This document shows positions 6,290 to 13,833 of a stretch of 33,955 nt of DNA, piece by piece. A program made the translations under genes and the position numbers. Position 1 is the first letter of the stretch, and each line of letters opens with the position of its first letter. This stretch comes from CAMCYM01 sp964405405 (GTDB lineage Bacteria; Bacteroidota; Bacteroidia; Flavobacteriales_D; Sanyastnellaceae), in assembly GCA_964405405.1 (NCBI GenBank), contig CAYONT010000024.1, positions 1 through 33,955 on the forward strand, written 5' to 3'. The notes beneath the pieces are model-generated. The model worked only from the letters and a program-made list of their open reading frames with translations. It was not told where the DNA came from and searched no databases.

Positions 6290-8380
6290 TCAGGCCAAAC
6301 TACGACGAAACAGCCCCACAGGTTGTAACGCCGCCGCTACCGCCACGGCCAGCATCAGCGACACCGCAGGCACGGCCTGCCACCCGAGCAAGGCCCCCAA
6401 CCCGAAGACCCCCACCGCCACCAGGGACAACCCACGCAACCAACGTCCCCAGCGGCGCGTGTAGCTCCCCGGCCACAGCAACAGCAGCAACAGCGGATGC
6501 GCCCAAAGCAGGTGCAGGTTCGCCCACGTGTCGTGGTGCTCCGTGGCCACCCACATGCCCAGAAACAACGACCCCAGCAGGCCCGCCGGCAGCAGCATGA
6601 ACCGGGCCAGAACCCGCAGGGCCACCGGTTCTCCCCCCCGCCGCGTGGCCCGCATCCCCGCGAGCGAGAGCACCACGAGCACGAACGCCAGCACCTGCGG
6701 CCCGTCGATCCCCCCCGCCTGCACCGCCTCCGATTCCGACGGCAGCAACTCCGTGGCTGGCTGCGCCAACGGTCGGCCATCGAGGGTAGAAAACGGCAGT
6801 TGGCGGGCCAAACCCTCCGGCAAAAACGCCGCTCCACACGGCGGCATGGGCCGGTCCGTGCGCGGCCCCAAGATGAGGTCGATGCCCAAGGCCGCCCAAG
6901 GAGAACCCGCCACGTAAGGCCGGACTGCCTCACGGTACGTCATGCCCAGCGGCAGTGCATCGCAGCCCGGCTCCCAGCGCTCCCCGAAAACCCGCTGCAA
7001 GACATACAGCACCCGGTTGGAGCAATTGTCTTCGAAGAAATAATAACGGTAAATGCGCTCACTCGGCGCCAGATTCGCCTCCAGGTATCCCACCAACCGC
7101 CGTACATCCGCGGGCGCCAGGTCCAGGGGCTGCTCCCACAGCCCGCGCCCGCTCAGGAGGTACTCGGTTTGGAATGCGCCGAACCCCTGGGCGGACAGGT
7201 GGTACTCCAGTCGGCCTTGGACGAAGCGGGTGTAGAAGCCCGGCCCGAAGGCGAACGTCCCGAAGTTGTAGGTTCGGTCTAGGGCGGGCTGCTGCCCCGG
7301 ATCGTAGACCCGGATGGCCGTGTGGCCCCATGCCGCCCAGAGTTCGGCGCCCGGATCGCCCGTGAGGATGCTGACCACCGCTTCGTCTGTGAGGTGCCGG
7401 GCGTCGGGCCAAACTTCCGGCCCCTGTCCCATCTCGCCCGGGGCGGGGCCGGCGACTCCGGGCGGGAGCCCGGCGGCGGCGGCGGGGCCGGCGGCGGGGC
7501 CGGCGGCGGCCACGAGGAGCAGGAGGCACCAGAGGAACGACCAGGCGGCGGTGCCCCGGAAGGCCTCCCGGGCGGGACCGAAGAGCCAGATGGACCGGAA
7601 CGGCGCCGCAGGCGCCGCAGGCGGGTCGAAGGTGACCTCGAGCGTGCCGCCGGGCATGGCGATGCGGCGGCGCGGCTCCCCTCCCCGCTCGAGGTAGTCA
7701 TGGAGGGCCACCGCCGTGGCGCCCGTCCCGCAGGCCCGGGTCTCCGCTTCGACCCCGCGTTCGAACGTCCGCACGGCCAGGGGCGCAGCCGGATCGGTAT
7801 CGCGCACGATGAAATTGACGTTCGCCCCGGCCGGGCCGTGCACCGCCGCCCTCCGCAGCACGGCCCCCCAGGCGGCCACCGGGACCTCGGCCAGCTCCGC
7901 CCCCGCCGCCAGGTAGGCCAAATGATGCGGCGACCCGGTGTCCACAAACGCATGCGAGGCCACCACCGCCGCCATGGGGCCTGCCTCCGGCGGCGCGGCC
8001 AGCCCCCCCGCGGGGCACACGACGGGCCTCAGTTCCACCCCAGGAAGCCCCCGCGTCCCGTCCCAGGCCACCGCGTGGGGGCCGTCCACCGCCCGCAGTA
8101 CCCCCCGGTCCCCCAACGCCCCCTGCTCCCGGAGCCAGCCATAGGCCGCCCGGCTCCCGTTCCCGCAAAACGACCGCGTCCCATCCGCGTTCCGGTAGTC
8201 CATCTCCCAAACCCCGTCCTCCACCGGCCGCAACACAATGACCCCGTCCGCCCCAATGCCGTGGTGCCGGTCGCACCAGTGGGCAATCTGTGCCTCCGAG
8301 GGCTCCCCGGGCAGGTTGCGCCCGTCCAACAGGATGAAATCGTTGCCGGCCCCCTCCCATTTCCAAAATGAGAATTCCAT
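6290..8380 (-). CDS. dapF: Diaminopimelate epimerase fused to a DUF4105 membrane protein
   Basis: One uninterrupted 696-residue ORF. Residues 1-276 are a complete DapF, which converts LL- to meso-diaminopimelate for lysine and peptidoglycan. Both catalytic cysteines are present: Cys72 in SFCGNGSR and Cys217 in ETRACGTGA. Right after the normal DapF end (IWLFGPAREAF) comes a hydrophobic segment (281-294), an Ala/Gly/Pro repeat, then a DUF4105 (Lnb N-terminal-like) domain from about 330 with WAAWGHTAIRVYD, YNFGTFAFGPGFY and YRYYFFEDNCSNRVL. The C-terminus has several membrane segments with TEHHDTWANLHLLWAHPL. The DUF4105 part has no ATG near its beginning. In relatives these are normally separate proteins. 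The likely topology is DapF in the cytosol and DUF4105 in the periplasm. A lost stop or a sequencing error is the alternative. Confidence 0.88.
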   Translation of the reverse strand: MEFSFWKWEGAGNDFILLDGRNLPGEPSEAQIAHWCDRHHGIGADGVIVLRPVEDGVWEMDYRNADGTRSFCGNGSRAAYGWLREQGALGDRGVLRAVDGPHAVAWDGTRGLPGVELRPVVCPAGGLAAPPEAGPMAAVVASHAFVDTGSPHHLAYLAAGAELAEVPVAAWGAVLRRAAVHGPAGANVNFIVRDTDPAAPLAVRTFERGVEAETRACGTGATAVALHDYLERGGEPRRRIAMPGGTLEVTFDPPAAPAAPFRSIWLFGPAREAFRGTAAWSFLWCLLLLVAAAGPAAGPAAAAGLPPGVAGPAPGEMGQGPEVWPDARHLTDEAVVSILTGDPGAELWAAWGHTAIRVYDPGQQPALDRTYNFGTFAFGPGFYTRFVQGRLEYHLSAQGFGAFQTEYLLSGRGLWEQPLDLAPADVRRLVGYLEANLAPSERIYRYYFFEDNCSNRVLYVLQRVFGERWEPGCDALPLGMTYREAVRPYVAGSPWAALGIDLILGPRTDRPMPPCGAAFLPEGLARQLPFSTLDGRPLAQPATELLPSESEAVQAGGIDGPQVLAFVLVVLSLAGMRATRRGGEPVALRVLARFMLLPAGLLGSLFLGMWVATEHHDTWANLHLLWAHPLLLLLLWPGSYTRRWGRWLRGLSLVAVGVFGLGALLGWQAVPAVSLMLAVAVAAALQPVGLFRRSLA
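7471..7510. repeat. GC-rich in-frame repeat in the fusion linker
   Basis: Repeats of GGGGCCGGCGGC with a 12-bp period code for the AAGPAAGPAAAAG linker between the DapF and DUF4105 domains. Confidence 0.7.
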
Positions 8381-8384
8381 GCCT

Positions 8385-8415
8385 GCAAGGTAGCCCCGGG
8401 GGCGGCGTAAATTTG
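8385..8415. promoter_or_regulatory. Divergent promoter boxes for dapF and the E1 gene
   Basis: The two start codons are only 42 bases apart. On the plus strand TAAATTTG (8408-8415) fits the -7 consensus and ends seven bases before the E1 ATG. On the minus strand TACCTTGC (8385-8392) ends four bases before the dapF ATG. Neither has a good TTG 19 bases upstream. The E1 box overlaps an ATTTGGCCT copy of the recurrent 9-mer. Confidence 0.5.
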
Positions 8416-8422
8416 GCCTGGA

Positions 8423-10486
8423 ATGAAGAAGAAACCAGCCGACCGATTGCCCTTGCTACGCGAGGCACACCGCGCCCTGGCGCAGGCACGGGCCATGTCC
8501 GACGCATACGAGGCCCAGGCCCGGCTCACGGCGAAGTATGTCCACGCCACCAGCCGAGGCCACGAGGCCATCCAGTTCGCGGCCGGCCGGCTCCTCAAGC
8601 CGCAGGATTTTCTGAGTGCTTACTACCGGGACGACAGTTTGCTGCTGGCCCTGGGGATGCAACCCGTGGAGCTGATGTACCAGTTGTTTGCCAAGCGGGA
8701 CGACCCCTTCAGTGGGGGCCGAACTTACTACAGCCACCCCTCGCTCAAGCGCCCCGGATTCCCGCGGATTCCGCACCAGAGTTCGGCCACGGGCATGCAG
8801 GCCATCCCGGCGGCGGGCGCGGCGATGGGCATCCAATACCGGGAACAACAGGGGCTCGGTCACGAGGAGCCCGGAGACGGTGCGCCGCCCGTGGTGTTGT
8901 TGTCGATCGGGGATGCAGCCATGACGGAGGGAGAGGTCAGCGAGGCATTGCACATGACGGCGTTGCGGGGGTTGCCGATGGTTTGGCTTGTGCAGGACAA
9001 CGAATGGGACATCAGCGCGCACGCCGAGGAGATTCGGTTCGGAGATGCCGGGACGTTGGCGGCGGCGTTCCCGCCCATCGAGTTGATGCGGGTGGACGGG
9101 GCGGATGTGTTGGCGGCGTGTGAAACGATGGAGCGGGCGTTTGAAGTCGTCCGAACCGAGCGCCGGCCGGTGCTGGTGCATGCGCAGGTGCCGTTGTTGG
9201 GGCACCACACGAGCGGGGTGCGGCGCGAATGGTACCGCCACGACCTGGAGGAGCACGCGCAGCGGGATCCGCTCCCGCGGCTGGAGGCGCTCCTGCTGGA
9301 TCTCGGGGTGGCAGCGGAGGAGTTGGCAGGGCACCACGCGGAGGCCCAGCGAGCCGTGGCGGAGGCGATGGCCCAGGCCCAGGCCGGGGAGGAGCCACGG
9401 GGGGAGGACCTGCTCGCCCATGCCCTGGCCCCCACCTCGGTCACCGAAGAGCTGGGCGAACGGCACCCGGCAGGTGGGGAGGAAACCCTGATGGTGGACT
9501 GCGCGCTGCATGCCATGCAGGAGATCCTGGCTGCCCATCCCGAGGCCCTGCTCTACGGACAGGATGTGGGCGGCCGGCTCGGGGGGGTGTTCCGAGAGGC
9601 GGCCACACTCGCAGCGAAGTTCGGCGACGACCGGGTGTTCAATACGCCCATCCAGGAGGCCTTCATCATCGGGAGCACGGCGGGGATGTCCGCGACGGGG
9701 TTGCGCCCCATCGTCGAAGTTCAGTTTGCGGACTACATTTGGCCTGGCCTCAACCAGTTGTTCACAGAACTGAGCCGCAGCTACTTTCTGTCGAATGGCC
9801 AGTGGCCGGTGCACAGCGTCATCCGCGTACCCATTGGGGCGTACGGCAGCGGCGGGCCTTACCACAGCTCCAGCGTGGAGTCGGTGCTGGCGAACATCCG
9901 CGGCATCAAGGTGGTGTACCCATCGAATGGGGCGGACTTGAAGGGGTTGCTGAAGGCGGCCTTCCTCGACCCCAATCCCGTGGTGGTACTGGAGCACAAG
10001 GGGCTGTACTGGTCCAAGATTCCGGGCACGGAGGCGGCGAAATGCGTGGAGCCTGATGCGGCGTATGTCGTGCCCATCGGGCGGGCCCGGCAGGTTCGCG
10101 CGGGCGATGCTGCCACGGTCATTGCATACGGCCGCGGGGTCTATTGGGCGCTCGAAGCGGCCGCAGAGGAGGCCCAGCGCACGGGGCGGGAGGTGGAGGT
10201 GTTGGACCTGCGGAGCATCTCGCCGTTGGATTTTGAGGCGGTGGCTGCGTCGGTCAAGCGGACGCACCGGGTGCTGGTCGTGACCGAGGAGCCGGTGCAG
10301 GGTGGTTTTGCCCAAGCTTTGGCAGGCCAAATCGCACAAAATCTTTTCTCCTACCTCGATGCCCCTCCCGCCGTCGTGGGTTCGCTCGAGACGCCAGCGA
10401 TTCCGCTCAACGAGGGTCTGGAGCGTTTCGTGCTCAACTCTGCGGAGCGAACAGGCGCCGCGTTGCGGAAGCTGCTCGACTTCTGA
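8423..10486 (+). CDS. 2-oxoacid dehydrogenase E1, fused alpha and beta subunits
   Basis: A 687-residue protein in which the alpha subunit (about residues 1-340) and beta subunit (about 355-687) of a thiamine-diphosphate 2-oxoacid dehydrogenase are one chain, as is usual in Bacteroidota. It would oxidatively decarboxylate a branched-chain or other 2-oxoacid and acylate the lipoyl E2 partner. The TPP-binding motif begins GDAAMTEGE (163-171) and ends at Asn193 (QDN). The beta part shows FNTPIQEAFIIGSTAGMSATGLRPIVEVQFADY and the GPYHSSSVES segment. No E2 or E3 gene is in the window. The ATG at 8423 follows a TAAATTTG box by seven bases. Substrate specificity (branched-chain versus acetoin or pyruvate) cannot be told from sequence alone. 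Confidence 0.93.
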   Translation: MKKKPADRLPLLREAHRALAQARAMSDAYEAQARLTAKYVHATSRGHEAIQFAAGRLLKPQDFLSAYYRDDSLLLALGMQPVELMYQLFAKRDDPFSGGRTYYSHPSLKRPGFPRIPHQSSATGMQAIPAAGAAMGIQYREQQGLGHEEPGDGAPPVVLLSIGDAAMTEGEVSEALHMTALRGLPMVWLVQDNEWDISAHAEEIRFGDAGTLAAAFPPIELMRVDGADVLAACETMERAFEVVRTERRPVLVHAQVPLLGHHTSGVRREWYRHDLEEHAQRDPLPRLEALLLDLGVAAEELAGHHAEAQRAVAEAMAQAQAGEEPRGEDLLAHALAPTSVTEELGERHPAGGEETLMVDCALHAMQEILAAHPEALLYGQDVGGRLGGVFREAATLAAKFGDDRVFNTPIQEAFIIGSTAGMSATGLRPIVEVQFADYIWPGLNQLFTELSRSYFLSNGQWPVHSVIRVPIGAYGSGGPYHSSSVESVLANIRGIKVVYPSNGADLKGLLKAAFLDPNPVVVLEHKGLYWSKIPGTEAAKCVEPDAAYVVPIGRARQVRAGDAATVIAYGRGVYWALEAAAEEAQRTGREVEVLDLRSISPLDFEAVAASVKRTHRVLVVTEEPVQGGFAQALAGQIAQNLFSYLDAPPAVVGSLETPAIPLNEGLERFVLNSAERTGAALRKLLDF

Positions 10487-10496
10487 CCCCTTGCTC

Positions 10497-10550
10497 GCCC
10501 TTCGCCCCTCGCCCGCCCGCCTCGCTTGGCCCTTCGCCCCTCGCCCGCCC
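10497..10550. repeat. 22-bp direct repeat after the E1 gene
   Basis: An exact 22-bp C/T-rich unit occurs at 10497-10518 and 10529-10550, a 32-bp period. It fills most of the 109-bp spacer before the reductase gene. No terminator is evident in this spacer. Confidence 0.85.
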
Positions 10551-10595
10551 CACCCCGCCCGCGAACATCGTCCGAGCTGACGTTGTTCTGCATGC

Positions 10596-11669
10596 ATGGA
10601 AGAGGCGTTCCGAGGTGGGCACAGGGAGCCGCGCGAGGAACCGCGCAGGGAGCTGCGCGAATGGCGCGTGGTCGCGCACAACCGGTTGCGACCGGATGTG
10701 GTCGAGATCGCAGTCGAACCGGCGGATGGTTCGCCTTGTCCTGTTCACTTGCCGGGGAGTTACTTTTCGTTGCACTTACCGGTCGCGGATGGCCTGGTGC
10801 GGTGTTATGGTTTGGTATCGGCCCCGGGGGAAGCTGCGCTGATGTTTGTGGTGCAGGGGCTTCCGGGCGGACGAGGTAGCCAATACCTGCTCCGGGAGGT
10901 CGGGGTAGGGAGCATCCTGAGGGCACCGAACCCGGAATCGCTGTTGGTGACCCCGGATTGGGATGCGGTACCTCGCACTTGGTGGCTGGTTGGGGGGGCG
11001 ATGGGCACGGCGACCTTGCTGGGACTTGCTCGGGGGTTGCTGGCGCCAGGGAGGCAGCCGCACCGAGTTCTTTTCCTGGCTGCCCACCGCTCGCTGCGGG
11101 ATGTGGTCCTCCTGGATGGCCTCGAAGCTCTGGCGGCCCATGACCGGGTCACCCTCCGGCACGTTTTGTCGGATGAGGTGGAAGAAGCGGGGGGCGGACG
11201 TTGGACGCCAGAGCGGCTTGCGGAAGAGGTCCGGTCCCACTGGGGGCAGGGCATCGACCGCAAGGACGACGTGGCTTGCGTGGCGGGATCGCCGGGGCTC
11301 TGCGCGGTCGTTCGGGACGCCTGGATCCTGTTGGATCTCCCGACCCCCCGGTTCGAAGACCACTGCGCCGCCCCGCCAGGTTCCCCCCGCCCCATCGCGG
11401 CCATCACGGTGCACCAACCGGACGCCCCCGCCTGGTCGTTCCTCAGCCCCGGCGCGGGGCGAGGAATTTGGCACGAAGCCATCGAATCCGGTTTCGACGC
11501 CCCCCCACCCTGCCGGGGCAGCGTCTGCGGACAATGTGAAGCCCGCCTGCTCCGAGGATCCTGTCAGGAAGGACTGTGGTCCCAGCCTCGCGGCCCGGAA
11601 GGCCCTCCCATCCGACTCTGCCGCGCCCATCCCGTCTCTGCCGAAGTCGAAGTCCTGCGACTCCGCTAA
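10596..11669 (+). CDS. Ferredoxin-type flavin reductase, PaaE/PaaK-like
   Basis: A 357-residue protein with the architecture of phenylacetate-CoA oxygenase reductase-like enzymes. An FAD-binding barrel comes first, with RCYGLVS at about residue 70 in place of the usual RxYS. An NAD(P)-binding domain follows, with LVGGAMGTATLLGLARG. The C-terminus is a plant-type [2Fe-2S] domain whose four Cys ligands are visible as CRGSVCGQC (Cx4Cx2C) and a later LCRAHP. It would pass electrons from NAD(P)H through FAD to the iron-sulfur cluster and on to an oxygenase or other acceptor. No oxygenase subunits are next to it, so the partner is unknown. The N-terminus carries an Arg/Glu-rich repeat (REPREEPRRELRE), and an alternative start could remove it. 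Confidence 0.82.
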   Translation: MEEAFRGGHREPREEPRRELREWRVVAHNRLRPDVVEIAVEPADGSPCPVHLPGSYFSLHLPVADGLVRCYGLVSAPGEAALMFVVQGLPGGRGSQYLLREVGVGSILRAPNPESLLVTPDWDAVPRTWWLVGGAMGTATLLGLARGLLAPGRQPHRVLFLAAHRSLRDVVLLDGLEALAAHDRVTLRHVLSDEVEEAGGGRWTPERLAEEVRSHWGQGIDRKDDVACVAGSPGLCAVVRDAWILLDLPTPRFEDHCAAPPGSPRPIAAITVHQPDAPAWSFLSPGAGRGIWHEAIESGFDAPPPCRGSVCGQCEARLLRGSCQEGLWSQPRGPEGPPIRLCRAHPVSAEVEVLRLR

Positions 11670-11847
11670 CCGGGTCCCGGACGCTGCAGGGTTCACCCTC
11701 GCCCCCTTCCCCACCAGTCCCTGCTGCCTTTTTCCAATCCAGAAGCCCCGTCAGAGACGCTCCCATTGCTCGCTCCAAAGGGAAGCGACCAGACGGCGGG
11801 TCCCAAACATTCTTGCAAGGCCGTCGCCAACTTCGCCCCGAAGTGCG

Positions 11848-11868
11848 TTCAAATGGAACGTATTTGAA
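11848..11868. promoter_or_regulatory. Inverted repeat upstream of the FISUMP promoter
   Basis: TTCAAAT and ATTTGAA are perfect 7-bp arms around a 7-base spacer. The palindrome ends 13 bases upstream of the -33 TTG, a normal position for an activator or operator site. No regulator gene is adjacent. Confidence 0.45.
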
Positions 11869-11881
11869 AACCCCATTCGTC

Positions 11882-11911
11882 TTGTTTTTTTGATTTTTTG
11901 ACTTATATTTG
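11882..11911 (+). promoter_or_regulatory. Promoter of the FISUMP-domain gene
   Basis: TTG (11882-11884) is followed after exactly 19 bases by TATATTTG (11904-11911), the same spacing as the tRNA and rpmG promoters here. The start codon is 26 bases past the box. The surrounding 60 bases are T-rich. Confidence 0.75.
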
Positions 11912-11937
11912 AGACGCTTAACCGAACCTTCACCACA

Positions 11938-13122
11938 ATGAAGCGTATCCTTCTCACTTGGGCCGTTCTCTTCCTTGCAACGGCAGCTTTTGGACAACCT
12001 ACCCCTGCCAAGAGTTATGAAGATTGTGCTTATTGGGAGTTGATTGAGCAAATTCGATCCTACGAAGACACCTTGGCCTTCGAGCAATCTGCCCCCGACA
12101 CGTTGCGTGGTGACTATGGATTGCCCGTCACCGACCCGGGCAATTTGACCAAGTCTTACAAATTGTATCGTTGTGCGGCGCTCTTGGATACGATTGACGT
12201 CCTCCGAGAAGAGCTGAAGTTTTCCCGTACCTCACCTCCGGTCGTGTTTCGGGACAGCATTGTGGGAGTAACGGGAACTGCTGCCACCTTTTGGGGGAAG
12301 TGGACCAGCGATGGGGATACCACCATCACGGCTCTCTGGTTCGCATACGGAACCACGGCCGGCAACCTGACCGACACGGCCTTTGTAGCCACCATCCCAG
12401 CAACTGCGAACACAGCCTTCTCCGCTTCGGTTTCCACCTTGACCGCCGGTACGACCTATTATGTCGCAGCTTTCGCACGCAATGCGAAAGGCACCGCATC
12501 CAGTGACACGCTCAGCTTCGACACTTTCCAATGCGGGCTTTCCTCTTGGGATTACCAATCCTATACGTATCCCACGGTGCAAATTGGAACCCAATGCTGG
12601 TTCCAATCGAACTTGCAGGCAAGTGCTTACCGGGATGGGACGCCGATTCCGAACAATTTGAATGCCAGCGCTTGGTCCAGCACAACCGCAGGAGCCTCCT
12701 CAGTGCAAGGCGAAGGAGGGGCTGGTGAAGCTACCAACCTCGCCACCTACGGAAGGCTGTACAACTGGTATGCTGCCACCGACGCTCGGGGTTTGTGCCC
12801 CACGGGTTGGAGTGTTCCGGACTCCGCAGATTGGGTCACATTGATCACATTCTTGGGAGGGCCGAGCGTGGCTGGGGGGGCAATGAAGGCGTCTCCACCA
12901 CCCTGGGATGGAACGAACTCCAGCGGCTTCAATGCCTTGGACGGGGGCAACCGGGAACCCAATGGAAATCTGCTCTACATGGGTTATTTGGGCGGTTTCT
13001 GGAGCACGACGGATACGGGTTCGACTGCCAAGTACTTCTACGTAACCGATGCGTCGAATGGCGTTGCCACCTTTCTGGGAGCCAAGACCTACGGTTACTC
13101 CATCCGATGTATCAAGGATTGA
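11938..13122 (+). CDS. Secreted FISUMP-domain protein with Fn3-like region
   Basis: A 394-residue protein with a signal peptide (residues 1-19, cleavage after AFG). Residues about 101-197 look like a fibronectin type III-like sandwich (LTAGTTYYVAAFARNAKGTASSDTLSFDT). Residues about 207-394 match the Fibrobacter succinogenes major paralogous domain (FISUMP): YPTVQIGTQCWFQSNL, NLATYGRLYNWYAATDARGLCPTGWSVPD, FWSTTD and a C-terminal YSIRCIKD. The domain is surface-associated and of unknown biochemical role. There is no T9SS sorting tail. Base composition is visibly lower in G+C than its neighbours and the gene has its own promoter, suggesting later acquisition or different selection. Confidence in the domain call is good; the function is unknown. 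Confidence 0.88.
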   Translation: MKRILLTWAVLFLATAAFGQPTPAKSYEDCAYWELIEQIRSYEDTLAFEQSAPDTLRGDYGLPVTDPGNLTKSYKLYRCAALLDTIDVLREELKFSRTSPPVVFRDSIVGVTGTAATFWGKWTSDGDTTITALWFAYGTTAGNLTDTAFVATIPATANTAFSASVSTLTAGTTYYVAAFARNAKGTASSDTLSFDTFQCGLSSWDYQSYTYPTVQIGTQCWFQSNLQASAYRDGTPIPNNLNASAWSSTTAGASSVQGEGGAGEATNLATYGRLYNWYAATDARGLCPTGWSVPDSADWVTLITFLGGPSVAGGAMKASPPPWDGTNSSGFNALDGGNREPNGNLLYMGYLGGFWSTTDTGSTAKYFYVTDASNGVATFLGAKTYGYSIRCIKD

Positions 13123-13209
13123 GGGAAGGGTCCTGCCTAGCGTCGTAGCGGTGGCGAACCTCGCTCGGGGGTACGGGGCCTTTGGGGCTTGCTCCGTGGG
13201 AACCTGCCT

Positions 13210-13833
13210 TCAGCGAACCCCGATGTACTTGTGGGTTTGCAGCGATAGCCGCCAGCGGGGGTTTTGAGCGATGTGGGCGAGCACGCGGTCGAGGACCCGG
13301 TCGCGGCGGTCCCACTCAGGTTGGAGGAAGCACTGCACATCCTCATGCACCTGCGCGGCGTGTTCCTCGGCCCAGCCCAGGTCGGCGGTGTTGACCACGA
13401 CGACCTTGAGTTCGTGGGCTGCGGGGTAGGTTGCGGGGAGGGCTGCTTTGAACCGTTTGGGCGAAAGCGTTACCCAGTCCCACGCACCCGATAGCGGATG
13501 CGCACCTGACGTTTCAATGTGCGTCCGGATTCCTGCCGCTTGCAGTCCCTCCGTGAGCGGTCCCAGCGGGTGCATGGCGGGTTCGCCCCCGGTCACCACG
13601 CAGATCGGAGCGCCCGACGCGGCCGCTTCAGCGACGAGTTCCTCGACGGGCACCGAGGGCCAACGCGCCGCGTCCCAGCTCTCCTTCACGTCGCACCACG
13701 CACACCCGACGTCGCACCCGGCGAGCCGAATGAACCAGGCCGACGTCCCCGTGTGGGCGCCTTCCCCTTGGACGGTCAGGAACCGCTCCATCACGGGCAA
13801 CCGCGCACCGCTGCTCGACGATGCCTCGCTCAT
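13210..13833 (-). CDS. queE: 7-carboxy-7-deazaguanine synthase QueE
   Basis: A 207-residue radical-SAM enzyme that makes 7-carboxy-7-deazaguanine, the ring-contraction step of queuosine biosynthesis. The iron-sulfur ligands are Cys40, Cys44 and Cys47 in CDVGCAWCD. FLTVQGEGAHTG near the start, VVTGGEPAMHPL and the terminal SLQTHKYIGVR are typical. The ATG at 13833 overlaps the rimO stop as ATGA, so it is translated with rimO. No other queuosine gene is present here. It ends convergently with the FISUMP gene, 87 bases away. Confidence 0.95.
   Translation of the reverse strand: MSEASSSSGARLPVMERFLTVQGEGAHTGTSAWFIRLAGCDVGCAWCDVKESWDAARWPSVPVEELVAEAAASGAPICVVTGGEPAMHPLGPLTEGLQAAGIRTHIETSGAHPLSGAWDWVTLSPKRFKAALPATYPAAHELKVVVVNTADLGWAEEHAAQVHEDVQCFLQPEWDRRDRVLDRVLAHIAQNPRWRLSLQTHKYIGVR

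Noticed and set aside
13123..13209. A terminator between the FISUMP gene and queE
   Set aside because: No convincing stem with a T-run on either strand in these 87 bases.
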